Below are positions 28,999 through 37,346 of a DNA stretch of 64,000 bases, piece after piece. A model generated the notes under the pieces. The model had not been told where the DNA came from and did not search any database. It saw nothing but the letters and a program-made list of their open reading frames with translations. Location: the NCBI RefSeq assembly GCF_024198215.1, contig NZ_JAKCFA010000007.1:428862-492861 (forward strand), written 5' to 3'. The DNA is from Myxococcus qinghaiensis (GTDB lineage Bacteria; Myxococcota; Myxococcia; Myxococcales; Myxococcaceae). The position numbers and the translations under genes are program-made. Each line of letters opens with the position of its first letter. The stretch's first letter is position 1.

Positions 28999-29550
28999 GC
29001 TTGTGCTCCTTGCGGTCGAGGGTTTCTCGGGCACTCCACGCCAGGGGTGGGCGGAGGCCCTGGCTCCGGGCGACCGGGGCCGCAAGGACTGTACGGCAAG
29101 CCGTAAAACACGAATAAGCAGACTTACATGCGAGGCGAGAAGCGTTGAACAGCGGACGCGCCGCAGCGACTCAGGTTTACTGATGAGCAGTGGACGTGCC
29201 CTGGGGTAGCAAGGCATCCGAGAGCTCGGGGGCTCCCGGGGTGGCAGTGATTGGCCGCCCTGCCAAGTCGGGAGCGCCGGCGCGTGCTTGCCTCCGGGTC
29301 TTCTCAAGGGTGGCCCGCGGAGAGCCATCCACGGAGTCAGCGGGAGCATCGCCGCGAAGCGGGGCTCGCATCCACGAGCGGCACCGCCAACCTCGCACGT
29401 CGCCCCCCCAAGTCACGCATGCCCCAACTGACTACGTCCTCACGCGTTCAAACTTCCTGTGAAATTCCAGACTCGGCGCACCTCACAGTCTCAGATGGAA
29501 CTTCACCCGGCAGGTTGTCCCGGGTGCTCATCAGAGGGGGAACTTCCAAC
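28999..29550. other. 552-bp intergenic region
   Basis: No gene supported. It separates the divergent chitinase and the frameshifted gene at 29551, so it should carry both promoters. The stretch 29095-29130 is A/T rich (GCCGTAAAACACGAATAAGC) and is the best place for the chitinase promoter. Otherwise I see nothing. Confidence 0.5.
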
Positions 29551-29900
29551 ATGACGAAGCAAGTTGAGACGAGGCGGGCGCCCGTATTGGGGGGCGTCCA
29601 TGCCAGGCTACGTGCGCAGTTGGGTTTGGGGACGCTGTGCGCGGGGCTGGGACTCCTGCCGGGGGCAGCGCAGGCGGCGGGCATCTCCGGCAACCGGGCT
29701 TCAGCTTCCAGCTCCCGCTGCAGGACCGGGACGGCCAGCTGCCCGTCTCCATCATCTGGCATTCACGGGTCGACCAGGAGCCGGTGTCGCGGTGGCTGCG
29801 GGAACGGATTCGCGCCGTCGTCGCCACCCTGCCCTCCCCGGGTCCGCTGCCCCGGCGCAGACGCCTCGCGACGCGCAAGCGCGTGTCACGCCGCCCGTGA
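29551..29900 (+). pseudogene. Secreted-protein gene with a frameshift after the signal peptide
   Basis: ATG 29551 follows GAGGGGG. The first frame gives MTKQVETRRAPVLGG, then LGLGTLCAGLGLLPGAAQAAG, a Sec signal with AQA cleavage. Near 29694-29702 (CCGGG run) the G/C-third-position signal moves to another frame, which reads GFSFQLPLQDRDGQLPVS, IIWHSRVDQEPVSRWLRERI, RAVVATLPSPG and ends at 29900. The original frame becomes a Ser/Arg/Cys/Pro-rich shadow. A one-base loss in the C/G run would explain it. No family recognised. Confidence 0.55.
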
Positions 29901-29907
29901 GCGCGCG

Positions 29908-30375
29908 TCAGGCGCCCTTGTCGACGGGCACACCCAGTCGCGTGAAGGAGAACACCAGCGACGTCTCGATGCGGCTCACCTCGGGACGGCTGGTGAAGGA
30001 CTGGATGGTCAGCACCCGCAGGTGCTCGGTGTCGCGACACACCACGTGCACCAGGAAGTCCGTCGTCCCGCCCAGGCAATAGACGGCCACCGTCTCCGGC
30101 AACGAGCGCAGGTGGTCGCCGATGTTGCCGAAGGCCTCGCCCACATGCAGGCGCAGCTGCACGCCGATCAGCGCCTGGAGCCCCAGCCCCATGGAGCGCG
30201 CGTTGAGCTCCGCGCGGTAGCCCTGGATGATGCCTTCCGTCTCCAGCCGCTTCACGCGCGCGAGGCAGGAAGAGGGCGCAAGCCCCACCTGCGCGGCGAG
30301 CGCCTTGTTGGACAGCCGTGCATTGTTCTGGAGGGCCTCCAGAATCGTGCGATCAATTCGGTCGAGGGGGGTCAT
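29908..30375 (-). CDS. Lrp/AsnC-family transcription regulator
   Basis: 155 residues. ATG 30375 follows AGGAACCCCAG and gives the standard opening MTPLDRIDRTILEALQNNAR; the ATG at 30399 lacks a ribosome site. Winged HTH at about 5-60 (LSNKALAAQVGLAPSSCLARVKRLETEGIIQGY), then the ligand-binding RAM domain (LQALIGVQLRLHVGEAFG ... VAVYCLGGTTDFLVHVVCRD). It is divergent from the peptidase gene with a 64-bp gap, so it probably controls that gene and itself in response to an amino acid. Confidence 0.93.
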   Translation of the reverse strand: MTPLDRIDRTILEALQNNARLSNKALAAQVGLAPSSCLARVKRLETEGIIQGYRAELNARSMGLGLQALIGVQLRLHVGEAFGNIGDHLRSLPETVAVYCLGGTTDFLVHVVCRDTEHLRVLTIQSFTSRPEVSRIETSLVFSFTRLGVPVDKGA

Positions 30376-30439
30376 CTGGGGTTCCTGGACGAATTTCATT
30401 CGATGGATGCGACCCGAAGCTGCCTCTTATTCTGTGTCA

Positions 30440-32569
30440 ATGACACGATACCGAATTGGAGCACTCGTTGTCCTGCTGGCGGGCACGGCCGTCGCCGCTC
30501 CTGAAACCCCTCCCGGCAAGGGCGCCTCCCTGCTCGCGCCCTGGTCCGGCCCTCACGGCGGAGCGCCCCCGTTCGACCGGGTGAAGCTGGAGGAGTTCCG
30601 TCCCGCGCTCGAGGAGGCAATGGAGCAGGAGCGGCGTGAAGTGGCCCGCGTCGCGGACTCGACCGAGCCGCCGACGTTCGAGAACACCATCGCCGCGCTG
30701 GAGGACACGGGCCGGGGATTCACTCGCGTGTTCGAGGTCTACAACGCGTGGTCCTCGTTCGTGAACACGCCCGAGTATCAGGTCATCGAGCGCGAGATGG
30801 CGCCCCGGCTGGCCGCGTTCTGGGACGAGAGCACCCAGAACCGTCGCCTCTTCCGGCGCATCAAGGCCGTCCACGACTCGGCCGCGAAGGCGAAGCTGAC
30901 GCCCGAGCAGCGGCGGCTCGTCGCGCACTACCACGACATCTACGTCCGCTCCGGCGCGAACCTGGGCGCGGCGGCCGGCAAGCGCTTCACCGCGCTCAAC
31001 CAGCAGCTCGCCACGCTCTACACGACGTTCAACCAGAACGTGCTCGCCGACGAGCAGCGCTTCACCCTCCTGGAAACGGAAGCCGACCTGGCGGGCCTGC
31101 CGGAGCCGCTGCGCAAGGCCGCCGCCACGGAGGCGGAGGCGCGCGGGAAGAAGGGCCAGTGGGCCGTGGCCAACACGCGCTCAGCGGTGGCGGACTTCCT
31201 CACCTATTCGGACCGCCGCGAGCTGCGCGAGAAGGTGTGGCGCAACTACGACAGCCGGGGGGACCACGGCGATGCCCACGACAACAACGGCGTCATCACC
31301 CAGATACTCGCCGCGCGCGCCGAGCAGGCGAAGCTCCTGGGCTTCCCCACCCACGCCCATCGGCAGCTCGCGACGTCCATGGTCAAGACGCCCGAGCGCG
31401 CGATGCGCTTGCTGGAGCAGATGTGGACGCCCGCCGTCGCCCGCGTGCGCGAGGAAGTCGCGGCGATGCAGGAGATGGCCCGGCGCGACGGACAGCCGGA
31501 GACCATCGCCCCCTGGGACTACCGCTACTACGCGGAGAAGGTGCGCAAGGCGAAGTACGACCTCGACGACACCGAGGTGAAGCCGTACCTGCGACTCGAC
31601 TCCCTGCGGGACGGCATGTTCTGGGCCGCCGGCGAGCTGTTCGGCTACACCTTCGCTCCCGCGCCGGACGTGCCCGTCTACCACCCGGACGTGAGCGTCT
31701 TCGCGGTGAAGGAGCGCACGAGCGGGAAGCCCCTCGGGCTGTTGTACTTCGACCCCTACGCGAGGCCGGGCAAATACAACGGCGGGCAGACCGAGACGTA
31801 CCGCGTGCAGGAGCGCTTCCGGGGCGAGGTGACGGGCCTGGTGGCCATCAGCATGCCCTTCGTGAAGCCGGGGCCCGGAGGAGTCGCGCTGCTGGGCTGG
31901 CGCGACGCGCTGACGCTCTTCCACGAGTTCGGCCACGCGCTGCACACCCTGAGCGCGAGCGTGACGTACCCGACGCTCGGAGGTGGCCGCGTGGTGCGCG
32001 ACTACGGGGAGTTTCCCGCCGAGCTGTTCGAGCACTGGCTGTCCACTCCGGAGGTGCTCAGCCGGTTCGCCGTGCACCACGTGACGGGCAAGCCGATGCC
32101 CGCGGACCTGGTGGCCCGCATCCAGAAGGCCGCGACGTTCAATCAGGGCTTCTACACGGTGGACTACCTGACCTCCGCGCTCGTCGAGATGAAGCTGCAC
32201 CTCGCGGGTGCCCGCCGCATCAACCCCGACACGTTCGAGCGCGACGTGCTCCGCCAGATTGGCGCGCCGGAAGAGGTCGGCATGCGCAGCCGGCTGCCCC
32301 ACTTCGGACATGTCTTCGCCAGCAATTCGTACGCGGCCGGCTACTACATGTACCTGTGGGCGGAGATGCTGTCGGCGGATGCCTTCGAGGCGTTCACCGA
32401 GGCTGGCGGTGCCTTTGACCCGAAGGTGGCCGCGAGGCTTCGCCAGCACGTCCTGTCCGTGGGCAACACCGTGGACCCGTTCGAGGGCTACCGGGCCTTC
32501 CGGGGGCGGGAGGCGAGCCTGGACGCCTTGATGCGGGAGCGCGGCTTCCACGCGCCTCAGCGGCCGTAG
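30440..32569 (+). CDS. M3-family metallopeptidase, exported Dcp-like
   Basis: 709 residues from ATG 30440. Signal peptide MTRYRIGALVVLLAGTAVAA, so periplasmic or secreted; classical Dcp and oligopeptidase A are also about 680 residues. The zinc motif is HEFGHALH, with His495, Glu496 and His499. The third ligand Glu is expected in the following YPTLGGGRVVRDYGEFPAELFEHWL segment. The C-terminal S.SYAAGYYMYLWAEMLSADAFEAF (here NSYAAGYYMYLW) is the conserved substrate-binding region. It trims dipeptides or cleaves short peptides. A divergent Lrp/AsnC gene suggests amino-acid control. Confidence 0.93.
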   Translation: MTRYRIGALVVLLAGTAVAAPETPPGKGASLLAPWSGPHGGAPPFDRVKLEEFRPALEEAMEQERREVARVADSTEPPTFENTIAALEDTGRGFTRVFEVYNAWSSFVNTPEYQVIEREMAPRLAAFWDESTQNRRLFRRIKAVHDSAAKAKLTPEQRRLVAHYHDIYVRSGANLGAAAGKRFTALNQQLATLYTTFNQNVLADEQRFTLLETEADLAGLPEPLRKAAATEAEARGKKGQWAVANTRSAVADFLTYSDRRELREKVWRNYDSRGDHGDAHDNNGVITQILAARAEQAKLLGFPTHAHRQLATSMVKTPERAMRLLEQMWTPAVARVREEVAAMQEMARRDGQPETIAPWDYRYYAEKVRKAKYDLDDTEVKPYLRLDSLRDGMFWAAGELFGYTFAPAPDVPVYHPDVSVFAVKERTSGKPLGLLYFDPYARPGKYNGGQTETYRVQERFRGEVTGLVAISMPFVKPGPGGVALLGWRDALTLFHEFGHALHTLSASVTYPTLGGGRVVRDYGEFPAELFEHWLSTPEVLSRFAVHHVTGKPMPADLVARIQKAATFNQGFYTVDYLTSALVEMKLHLAGARRINPDTFERDVLRQIGAPEEVGMRSRLPHFGHVFASNSYAAGYYMYLWAEMLSADAFEAFTEAGGAFDPKVAARLRQHVLSVGNTVDPFEGYRAFRGREASLDALMRERGFHAPQRP

Positions 32570-32630
32570 CCGTACTGGAAGCCCCTTCCCTCTCATGCGC
32601 CGCGTCCTCTCCATAGGCTGAGGCGCCCGC

Positions 32631-33248
32631 TCAGGGCCGAGTCTCGCCAGCCAGCGCCGCGCGGTGGATGGCCACCCAGAAGTCGGCGGCCCGCCGGGCC
32701 CCTTCGAGCAGCGGCTCCGGGTGCCCGGCCCCCAGCGCCTCGCAGAGCGCCTGGGCCCGCGCGCCGTGCTCCAGGTCCACGTCGAGGTGGACGAGGATGA
32801 AGCGCGCCTTCGTCCGCTCCAGCCCGAGCCGCCCCAGCCCCTGGCGGGCCTCGCCTCCCAGGTGCCGCGCCACGCCCTCCAGCACGCACAGCGCGCCCAG
32901 GAAGGCGAGCTGCCGCTCCGGCCCGATTCCCTCCCAGAAGGCGTGGAAGTCGGCCACCTCGCGAGGCGTGTCGGACGAGGGCTCGCGCCCGAAGGCCGCG
33001 AGGTCCGCCTGGGCCAGCAGGTAGTGCGACTGCTCGTCCCCCGCCAGCTCCGCGAAGAAGGCCTTCAGCTCGGGGAGCGTGGCGCGCTCGGCCGCGAGCC
33101 GCAGCCGGTCTCCGCTGCGCCGCGTGTAGTGGTACATCATGTCGAGGAACGCCACGTAGCGCTCTGGCGTCACCGCCGGCAGCCAGCTCGCGACCTGCCG
33201 CGCCATCCCGACGGTGAGCGTCTTCAACTCCTCCTCAATCGACGACAT
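32631..33248 (-). CDS. Candidate haem-oxygenase-like diiron oxidase (iron-containing redox enzyme / TenA-like fold)
   Basis: 205 residues, all helical. ATG 33248 follows AAGGAGGGACTGAGG. Possible metal ligands are E72-xx-H75 (GDEQSHYLLAQ), E124 (VLEGVARH) and H154-xxx-D158-xx-H161 (HLDVDLEH). The last motif, H-x3-D-x2-H, is that of the haem-oxygenase-like diiron superfamily (for example CADD). Members carry out O2-dependent decarboxylation, N-oxygenation or C-C cleavage. Last gene of a six-gene operon, two bases after the metallophosphatase. A TenA-like non-redox role cannot be excluded. Confidence 0.7.
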   Translation of the reverse strand: MSSIEEELKTLTVGMARQVASWLPAVTPERYVAFLDMMYHYTRRSGDRLRLAAERATLPELKAFFAELAGDEQSHYLLAQADLAAFGREPSSDTPREVADFHAFWEGIGPERQLAFLGALCVLEGVARHLGGEARQGLGRLGLERTKARFILVHLDVDLEHGARAQALCEALGAGHPEPLLEGARRAADFWVAIHRAALAGETRP

Positions 33249-33250
33249 CC

Positions 33251-34480
33251 TCAGTCCCTCCTTGCCGAAAGCAGCGCGCCCAACGTCCGCCGGGCATGCG
33301 CGAGGTGCGGCGCCGCCCGCTGAGGGGGCAGCTCGTCCAGGCGCACCACGCCCGCGTCGAGGAACCCCTCCCCACCGAGTCCCCGTCCACAGGCGGTGGG
33401 CACCGCGCGCAAATCCACCGGCTGGAGCACGCCCCGCGCGTCCCGGGCGAGCGCGAGCTTCAGCACGGCCCCCGTCTGGCACGCCAGCGTGGGCATGATG
33501 CTCAGGAAGTTGCCCAGCGAGTACGCGATGAGCCCCATCCGCGCGGGCCCGCCCCGGCGCACCTGCGTGGGGCAGGTAGCGTCCGCGCCGTCGATGGACA
33601 CCCACTCCACCGGCTGGAGGACATGCGGCGAGGAGCCCAGGACGAGGTCCGCACCGCGCTCGATGAGCCGATAGGCGTGCTCGCGCTGGAGGGCCTCGGG
33701 CCAGTACTCGTACTCGAAGCCCCAGTGCGGCATCAGCACCACCAGGTCCGACCCCACCGCGCGAGCGGCGTCGATGAGCGCGCCCAGCCGCGCCCAGTCC
33801 GGCGCGTGGAGGGGGCTGCCCAGCCGCGTCACCGGCACCCCGGCGGGCGGCGCCCCCACCAGGTGGTTGATGTCATACGTCACGGCGGCGATGCCCATCC
33901 GCACCCCGTCCACCTCCAGGGCCGCCACCGCGTCCTCCGGCCGGGGGCCTCCCACGCAGCGCTGCTGAGACGAGGCCAGCACCGTCCCCCGGGTTCGCTC
34001 CAGCCCATCGGCGCCCTGGTCGAGCGCGTGGTTGTTGCAGAGGGAGAAGACGCGGTGGCGCGCCGTGCCCTCCCAGGCCGCGAGGTAGTCCGGCGGGGCG
34101 TTGTAGTGGAGCGTCTCGTAGACGAGCCGGGGCACGGGCCGCGCCGGGTCCACCGGCGTCTCTAGATTCGCGAAGGCCACCGCGTCCCCCGCAATCACCT
34201 CCCGGACGCCGGGAGACAGGGCGCGGTGGAAGCCGCTGCGAATCCACATCATGTCGCCCACGGCGCTCAGCCGGAGCTCCGGCGCGCCCGCGTGCCGCCA
34301 GCTCCCCGAGGCGAGGTGCCGGGCGACTCGCGCGAAGTGCTCCCCGGTTCCGGCCGAGCGCGGCTCCGGCAGGTGCAGGAGGCTCTTGGTGAGGTAGCGC
34401 AGGTTGAGGTCCCACCGGGACAGCGGCCAGCGGCCGTCCTCGTAGCGGATGTCCGCGTACAGCCGGCGCAGGGCGTTCAT
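33251..34480 (-). CDS. CapA-family metallophosphatase-like protein
   Basis: 409 residues. Start ATG overlaps the stop of the desaturase gene as ATGA. CapA/PGA_cap signature: LRLSAVGDMMW (metal Asp), AFANLETPVD, FSLCNNHALDQGADG, VVLMPHWGFEYEYWP, LVLGSSPHVLQPVEW and AYSLGNFLS. Usual CapA proteins take part in poly-gamma-glutamate or capsule export, and relatives act as calcineurin-like phosphatases on biosynthetic intermediates. No signal peptide, and an N-terminal extension of about 85 residues (LYADIRYEDGRWPLSRW) is not part of the fold. Its substrate is probably made by the neighbouring lipid enzymes. Confidence 0.85.
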   Translation of the reverse strand: MNALRRLYADIRYEDGRWPLSRWDLNLRYLTKSLLHLPEPRSAGTGEHFARVARHLASGSWRHAGAPELRLSAVGDMMWIRSGFHRALSPGVREVIAGDAVAFANLETPVDPARPVPRLVYETLHYNAPPDYLAAWEGTARHRVFSLCNNHALDQGADGLERTRGTVLASSQQRCVGGPRPEDAVAALEVDGVRMGIAAVTYDINHLVGAPPAGVPVTRLGSPLHAPDWARLGALIDAARAVGSDLVVLMPHWGFEYEYWPEALQREHAYRLIERGADLVLGSSPHVLQPVEWVSIDGADATCPTQVRRGGPARMGLIAYSLGNFLSIMPTLACQTGAVLKLALARDARGVLQPVDLRAVPTACGRGLGGEGFLDAGVVRLDELPPQRAAPHLAHARRTLGALLSARRD

Positions 34481-35457
34481 GGGCGCTTTCGCTCCAGGGT
34501 GACGAGTCGCACGTCCTCCTCCACCACCATGGGGCCGGCCAGGAGGGCCCGCCACATGACGTGGAGGTAGCTGTCGAAGACGGGGGCCCCGCGCGCGAGC
34601 AGCTCCGGGCGCAGCCGCGCGTGCAGCCGCGCGAGGTTGTAGCCGGGCACCCGCGGGTAGAGGTGGTGGTCCAGGTGGTGGTTGAGGCCGTTCCACAGGA
34701 AGGTGACGAGCCGGGTGCCGCGCACCGTCGTCGCGGTGTGGAAGCGGTCGCCACGCCAGACGTTGGCGTGGTGGTCGGAGATGGACTTGAGCCCGTTGAG
34801 GGGGCTGGCGAAGAGCACCGGCAGCAGCCAGCACTCCACCGCGCCCCCGAGGAGCCCGTGGCCCGCCAGGAGCCAGAAGAGCAGCGCGTAGAAGACCCCG
34901 TAGCCCATCAGCACCAGCGCATGGCGGCGCAGGCGGGCGGCGTCGAAGTGCTGCACCGGGTAGAGGACGTTGAAGTAGACGAGGCTGAGCGGCAGGCCCA
35001 ACAGCACGGTGGCGTAGAAGAGTGCCCACAGCCCGGGCGAGCGGCGGCCCGCGTTGTAGGCGTCAGGGTCCTTCTCGGTGCGGTTCCAGCGGTGATGCGC
35101 GAGGTGGTCGTGCCGCATCGGCTCGTAGGCGATGCCCACGAGCAGGCTGAGCCCGTTGCCGAAGAGGCGGTTCTGCCAGGGCCTCGGGAAGAGGGTGTCG
35201 TGCCACGCGTCGTGGTCGAGCTGGATGAGCCCCATGACGCCCTGGGCCGCCAGCAGCCACAGGGGCAGCTTCAGCCAGAAGCCGCTGACGTGCGCGAGCC
35301 CCACGCCGGCCAGCCCCCACACGCCCAGGTGGAGGGCCGCCATGCCCAGCGCCCGCGCCGGGCGGATGCGCAAGAGCTCCACCAGCTCGTCGCGTGAGGG
35401 GCCAAGCCCGGCGGGGGCAGCGGGTGAAGGTGAGACGGGGGCGAGGGCGGGCTGCAT
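34477..35457 (-). CDS. Membrane fatty acid desaturase-like enzyme
   Basis: 326 residues with about four to six membrane segments. The three His clusters are HDAWHD, HDHLAHHRWN and NHHLDHHLYP, matching the acyl-lipid/acyl-CoA desaturase and hydroxylase family (HxxxH, HxxHH, HxxHH). These bind two irons and use O2 to introduce a double bond or hydroxyl into an acyl chain or a related lipid. It sits in a tight operon between the methyltransferase (6-bp gap) and the CapA-like gene (4-bp overlap). Confidence 0.92.
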   Translation of the reverse strand: MQPALAPVSPSPAAPAGLGPSRDELVELLRIRPARALGMAALHLGVWGLAGVGLAHVSGFWLKLPLWLLAAQGVMGLIQLDHDAWHDTLFPRPWQNRLFGNGLSLLVGIAYEPMRHDHLAHHRWNRTEKDPDAYNAGRRSPGLWALFYATVLLGLPLSLVYFNVLYPVQHFDAARLRRHALVLMGYGVFYALLFWLLAGHGLLGGAVECWLLPVLFASPLNGLKSISDHHANVWRGDRFHTATTVRGTRLVTFLWNGLNHHLDHHLYPRVPGYNLARLHARLRPELLARGAPVFDSYLHVMWRALLAGPMVVEEDVRLVTLERKRP

Positions 35458-35463
35458 GGGGCC

Positions 35464-36075
35464 TCAGAAGTAGCGGGGGACGCGCTGGCGGTAGCGCGCG
35501 TAGGCCTCGCCGAGGCGGGCGGAGAGGTAGCGCTCCTCCTGGAGCACCAGCCCGTGGAACAGCCCCCCCAGCACCGCGCACGTCCCGAGCGTCACCAGCG
35601 ACGGAGCCCAGAGCGAGGCGCCCACGAGGTACAGGTAGGAGAAGACGTAGATGGGGTTGCGCGAGGAGCGGTGGAGTCCTCGCTCGTGCAGCACGGGCGG
35701 GGCCTCCCCCGCGTCCACGCCGATGCGGAATGTCGCGCCCATGCCGTACTGCGCCGCCAGCATGCCCACCAGCCCGAGCACGCCCAGCGCCCAGCCCACC
35801 TCCGGCGGAATGGCCAGCAGGGGCCGGCCCCAGGGCAGCTCGGACCAGCGCGGCCAGAGCGCCGCCGCCACCACCGAGCCAGCCCACACCAGCGAGGCGC
35901 CGCCGATGCGCCGCGTGAGGCGCGTGTGGACGGAGTCGGCCCCGGTGCTCCGGTAGGCCAGCGGGCCGCGGCCGAAGCGCAGGCGGTAGACGAGGCTTGT
36001 GCCCAGGTGCCCCAGCAGCACGTGCAGCGAGATGAAGCCCAGGTAGAGCGCGGGCGCGTCGCGAAGCCCCTTCAT
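35464..36075 (-). CDS. Membrane methyltransferase, isoprenylcysteine/phospholipid type
   Basis: 203 residues with four or five hydrophobic segments. The C-terminal catalytic core reads VLHERGLHRSSRNPIYVFSYLYLVGASL, then GLVLQEERYLSARLGEAYARYRQRVPRYF: the RNPIY and E-E-R-L-x-x-x-x-G-x-x-Y-xx-Y-xx-xVPR features are those of the ICMT/PEMT-like family, which transfers a methyl group from S-adenosylmethionine to membrane-bound substrates. Start overlaps the upstream stop as ATGA. Confidence 0.87.
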   Translation of the reverse strand: MKGLRDAPALYLGFISLHVLLGHLGTSLVYRLRFGRGPLAYRSTGADSVHTRLTRRIGGASLVWAGSVVAAALWPRWSELPWGRPLLAIPPEVGWALGVLGLVGMLAAQYGMGATFRIGVDAGEAPPVLHERGLHRSSRNPIYVFSYLYLVGASLWAPSLVTLGTCAVLGGLFHGLVLQEERYLSARLGEAYARYRQRVPRYF

Positions 36076-37346
36076 GGTCCGACCACCTCCGCCGGAAGCC
36101 CGAAGCCCGAGGACGCCCAGCCCGCGAGCTGCTCGGTGAAGTCGCGCAGCTCGCCCCGGGTCCACAGTCCCTCGAACGTCGCCGTGTTGATGTTGAGCGT
36201 GTCGCCAAAGCCCAGGCCCGTCGCGCCCCAGGTGGCCGTGTGGCTGCGCAGGGAGTGGATGCGGAAGGGCGCGTCCACGAAGTGCTTGTCGAGCCGCCCC
36301 AGGTAGGTCGCCACCAGCGTGTTGGTGCGGGGCTCGGCCACCAGCCCGGGGCGCGCGTTGCGCCGCAATACGGGCCCCGGGGCGAGCCGCGCCACCGCCA
36401 TGCACTCCAGCGCCGTCGTCCAGTGCACGCCCTCGTCGAGCACGCGCCGCAGCGCCTCGCGCACCAGCGCCGCCAGGGCGGGCGCGTCCTCCAGCCGGGC
36501 GCGGACCTCCCGCAGGGGAAACTCCAGCGGCACCGTCGAGCAGCCGTTGCCCAGCATCCGCCCCAGCCCCAGCATGCGCCGCAGGTCCACCGGCACCCGC
36601 AGGCGGATGAGCCCGTCCTTCGTGGGCTCACGCAGCGCGACGCCCGCCAGCAGCGCGGCGAAGAAGACCTCCGAGGCCTGGACGTCCGTGCGGCCCGCCG
36701 GGAGTGTCAGGCGCGCCGTCGCCATCAACGAGCGGCCCGCGGTGTCTCCACTGCGGCGCAGGCCCAGGCCCCGCGGCGCGAGGAGCCGGCGGCGGGGGCT
36801 CGCGAGGCCCAGCACCCGGCCCGGCCCGCGCAGCGCAGCGAGCAGCACCTTGCCATCCGTCAGCGTCGAGGGGCCCAGCGGGGACGACTCCGACGCGCGC
36901 CCCGCGCAGTGCAGCCAGAGCCGCTCCAGCAGGTGGGCGAGCGCCTTGGCGTCCCCAATCGCGTGGTGGAGCTGGATGGCGAGCAGCCACGGGCCCGGCG
37001 CGCCATCGGCCAGGGGGTGGAGGTGAAGCCGCAGGGGCACGTCCCTCGCGAGGTCCACCCGGGTGTTGATGACCCGCGTCAACGCCTCGGGCTCGTCCAG
37101 CGGCTCGGCGCCTTCCAGCAGGGCCGCGTCCACCGCCTCGTCCGTGCGCGGCGCGGGCACCCACGCACCGCGCGCGTCGTCCCAGGCCACGTTGAGGCGC
37201 TCGCTCTCGTGCACCAGGGCGCGCAAGGCCCCGCGCAGCCGCGCCACGTCGGGCCGCGCGTCGATGCGCAGCAGCACCGTGGCCCAGATGGTGGCCACCT
37301 CGCCATCCAGCCGCGCGAGGAGCGTGTCTACGAAGTTCGCGCGCAT
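36072..37346 (-). CDS. HHxxxD acyltransferase (condensation / WS-DGAT-like)
   Basis: 424 residues from ATG 37346; an ATG at 37358 is also possible, and both overlap the upstream gene. The HHxxxD motif is QLHHAIGDAKALAHLLERLW, the active-site His of the chloramphenicol-acetyltransferase-like superfamily, which includes NRPS condensation domains, PapA5 and wax-ester synthases. The second half has VPVDLRRMLGLGRMLGNG (a common VPVSLR.....GN pattern) and GFGDTLNINTATFEG near the channel. It should join an acyl-CoA or acyl-carrier donor to an alcohol or amine. Second in the operon. Confidence 0.82.
   Translation of the reverse strand: MRANFVDTLLARLDGEVATIWATVLLRIDARPDVARLRGALRALVHESERLNVAWDDARGAWVPAPRTDEAVDAALLEGAEPLDEPEALTRVINTRVDLARDVPLRLHLHPLADGAPGPWLLAIQLHHAIGDAKALAHLLERLWLHCAGRASESSPLGPSTLTDGKVLLAALRGPGRVLGLASPRRRLLAPRGLGLRRSGDTAGRSLMATARLTLPAGRTDVQASEVFFAALLAGVALREPTKDGLIRLRVPVDLRRMLGLGRMLGNGCSTVPLEFPLREVRARLEDAPALAALVREALRRVLDEGVHWTTALECMAVARLAPGPVLRRNARPGLVAEPRTNTLVATYLGRLDKHFVDAPFRIHSLRSHTATWGATGLGFGDTLNINTATFEGLWTRGELRDFTEQLAGWASSGFGLPAEVVGP

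Noticed and set aside
29190..29462. 90-residue + strand frame in the chitinase upstream region
   Set aside because: No ribosome site and a composition typical of non-coding GC-rich DNA.
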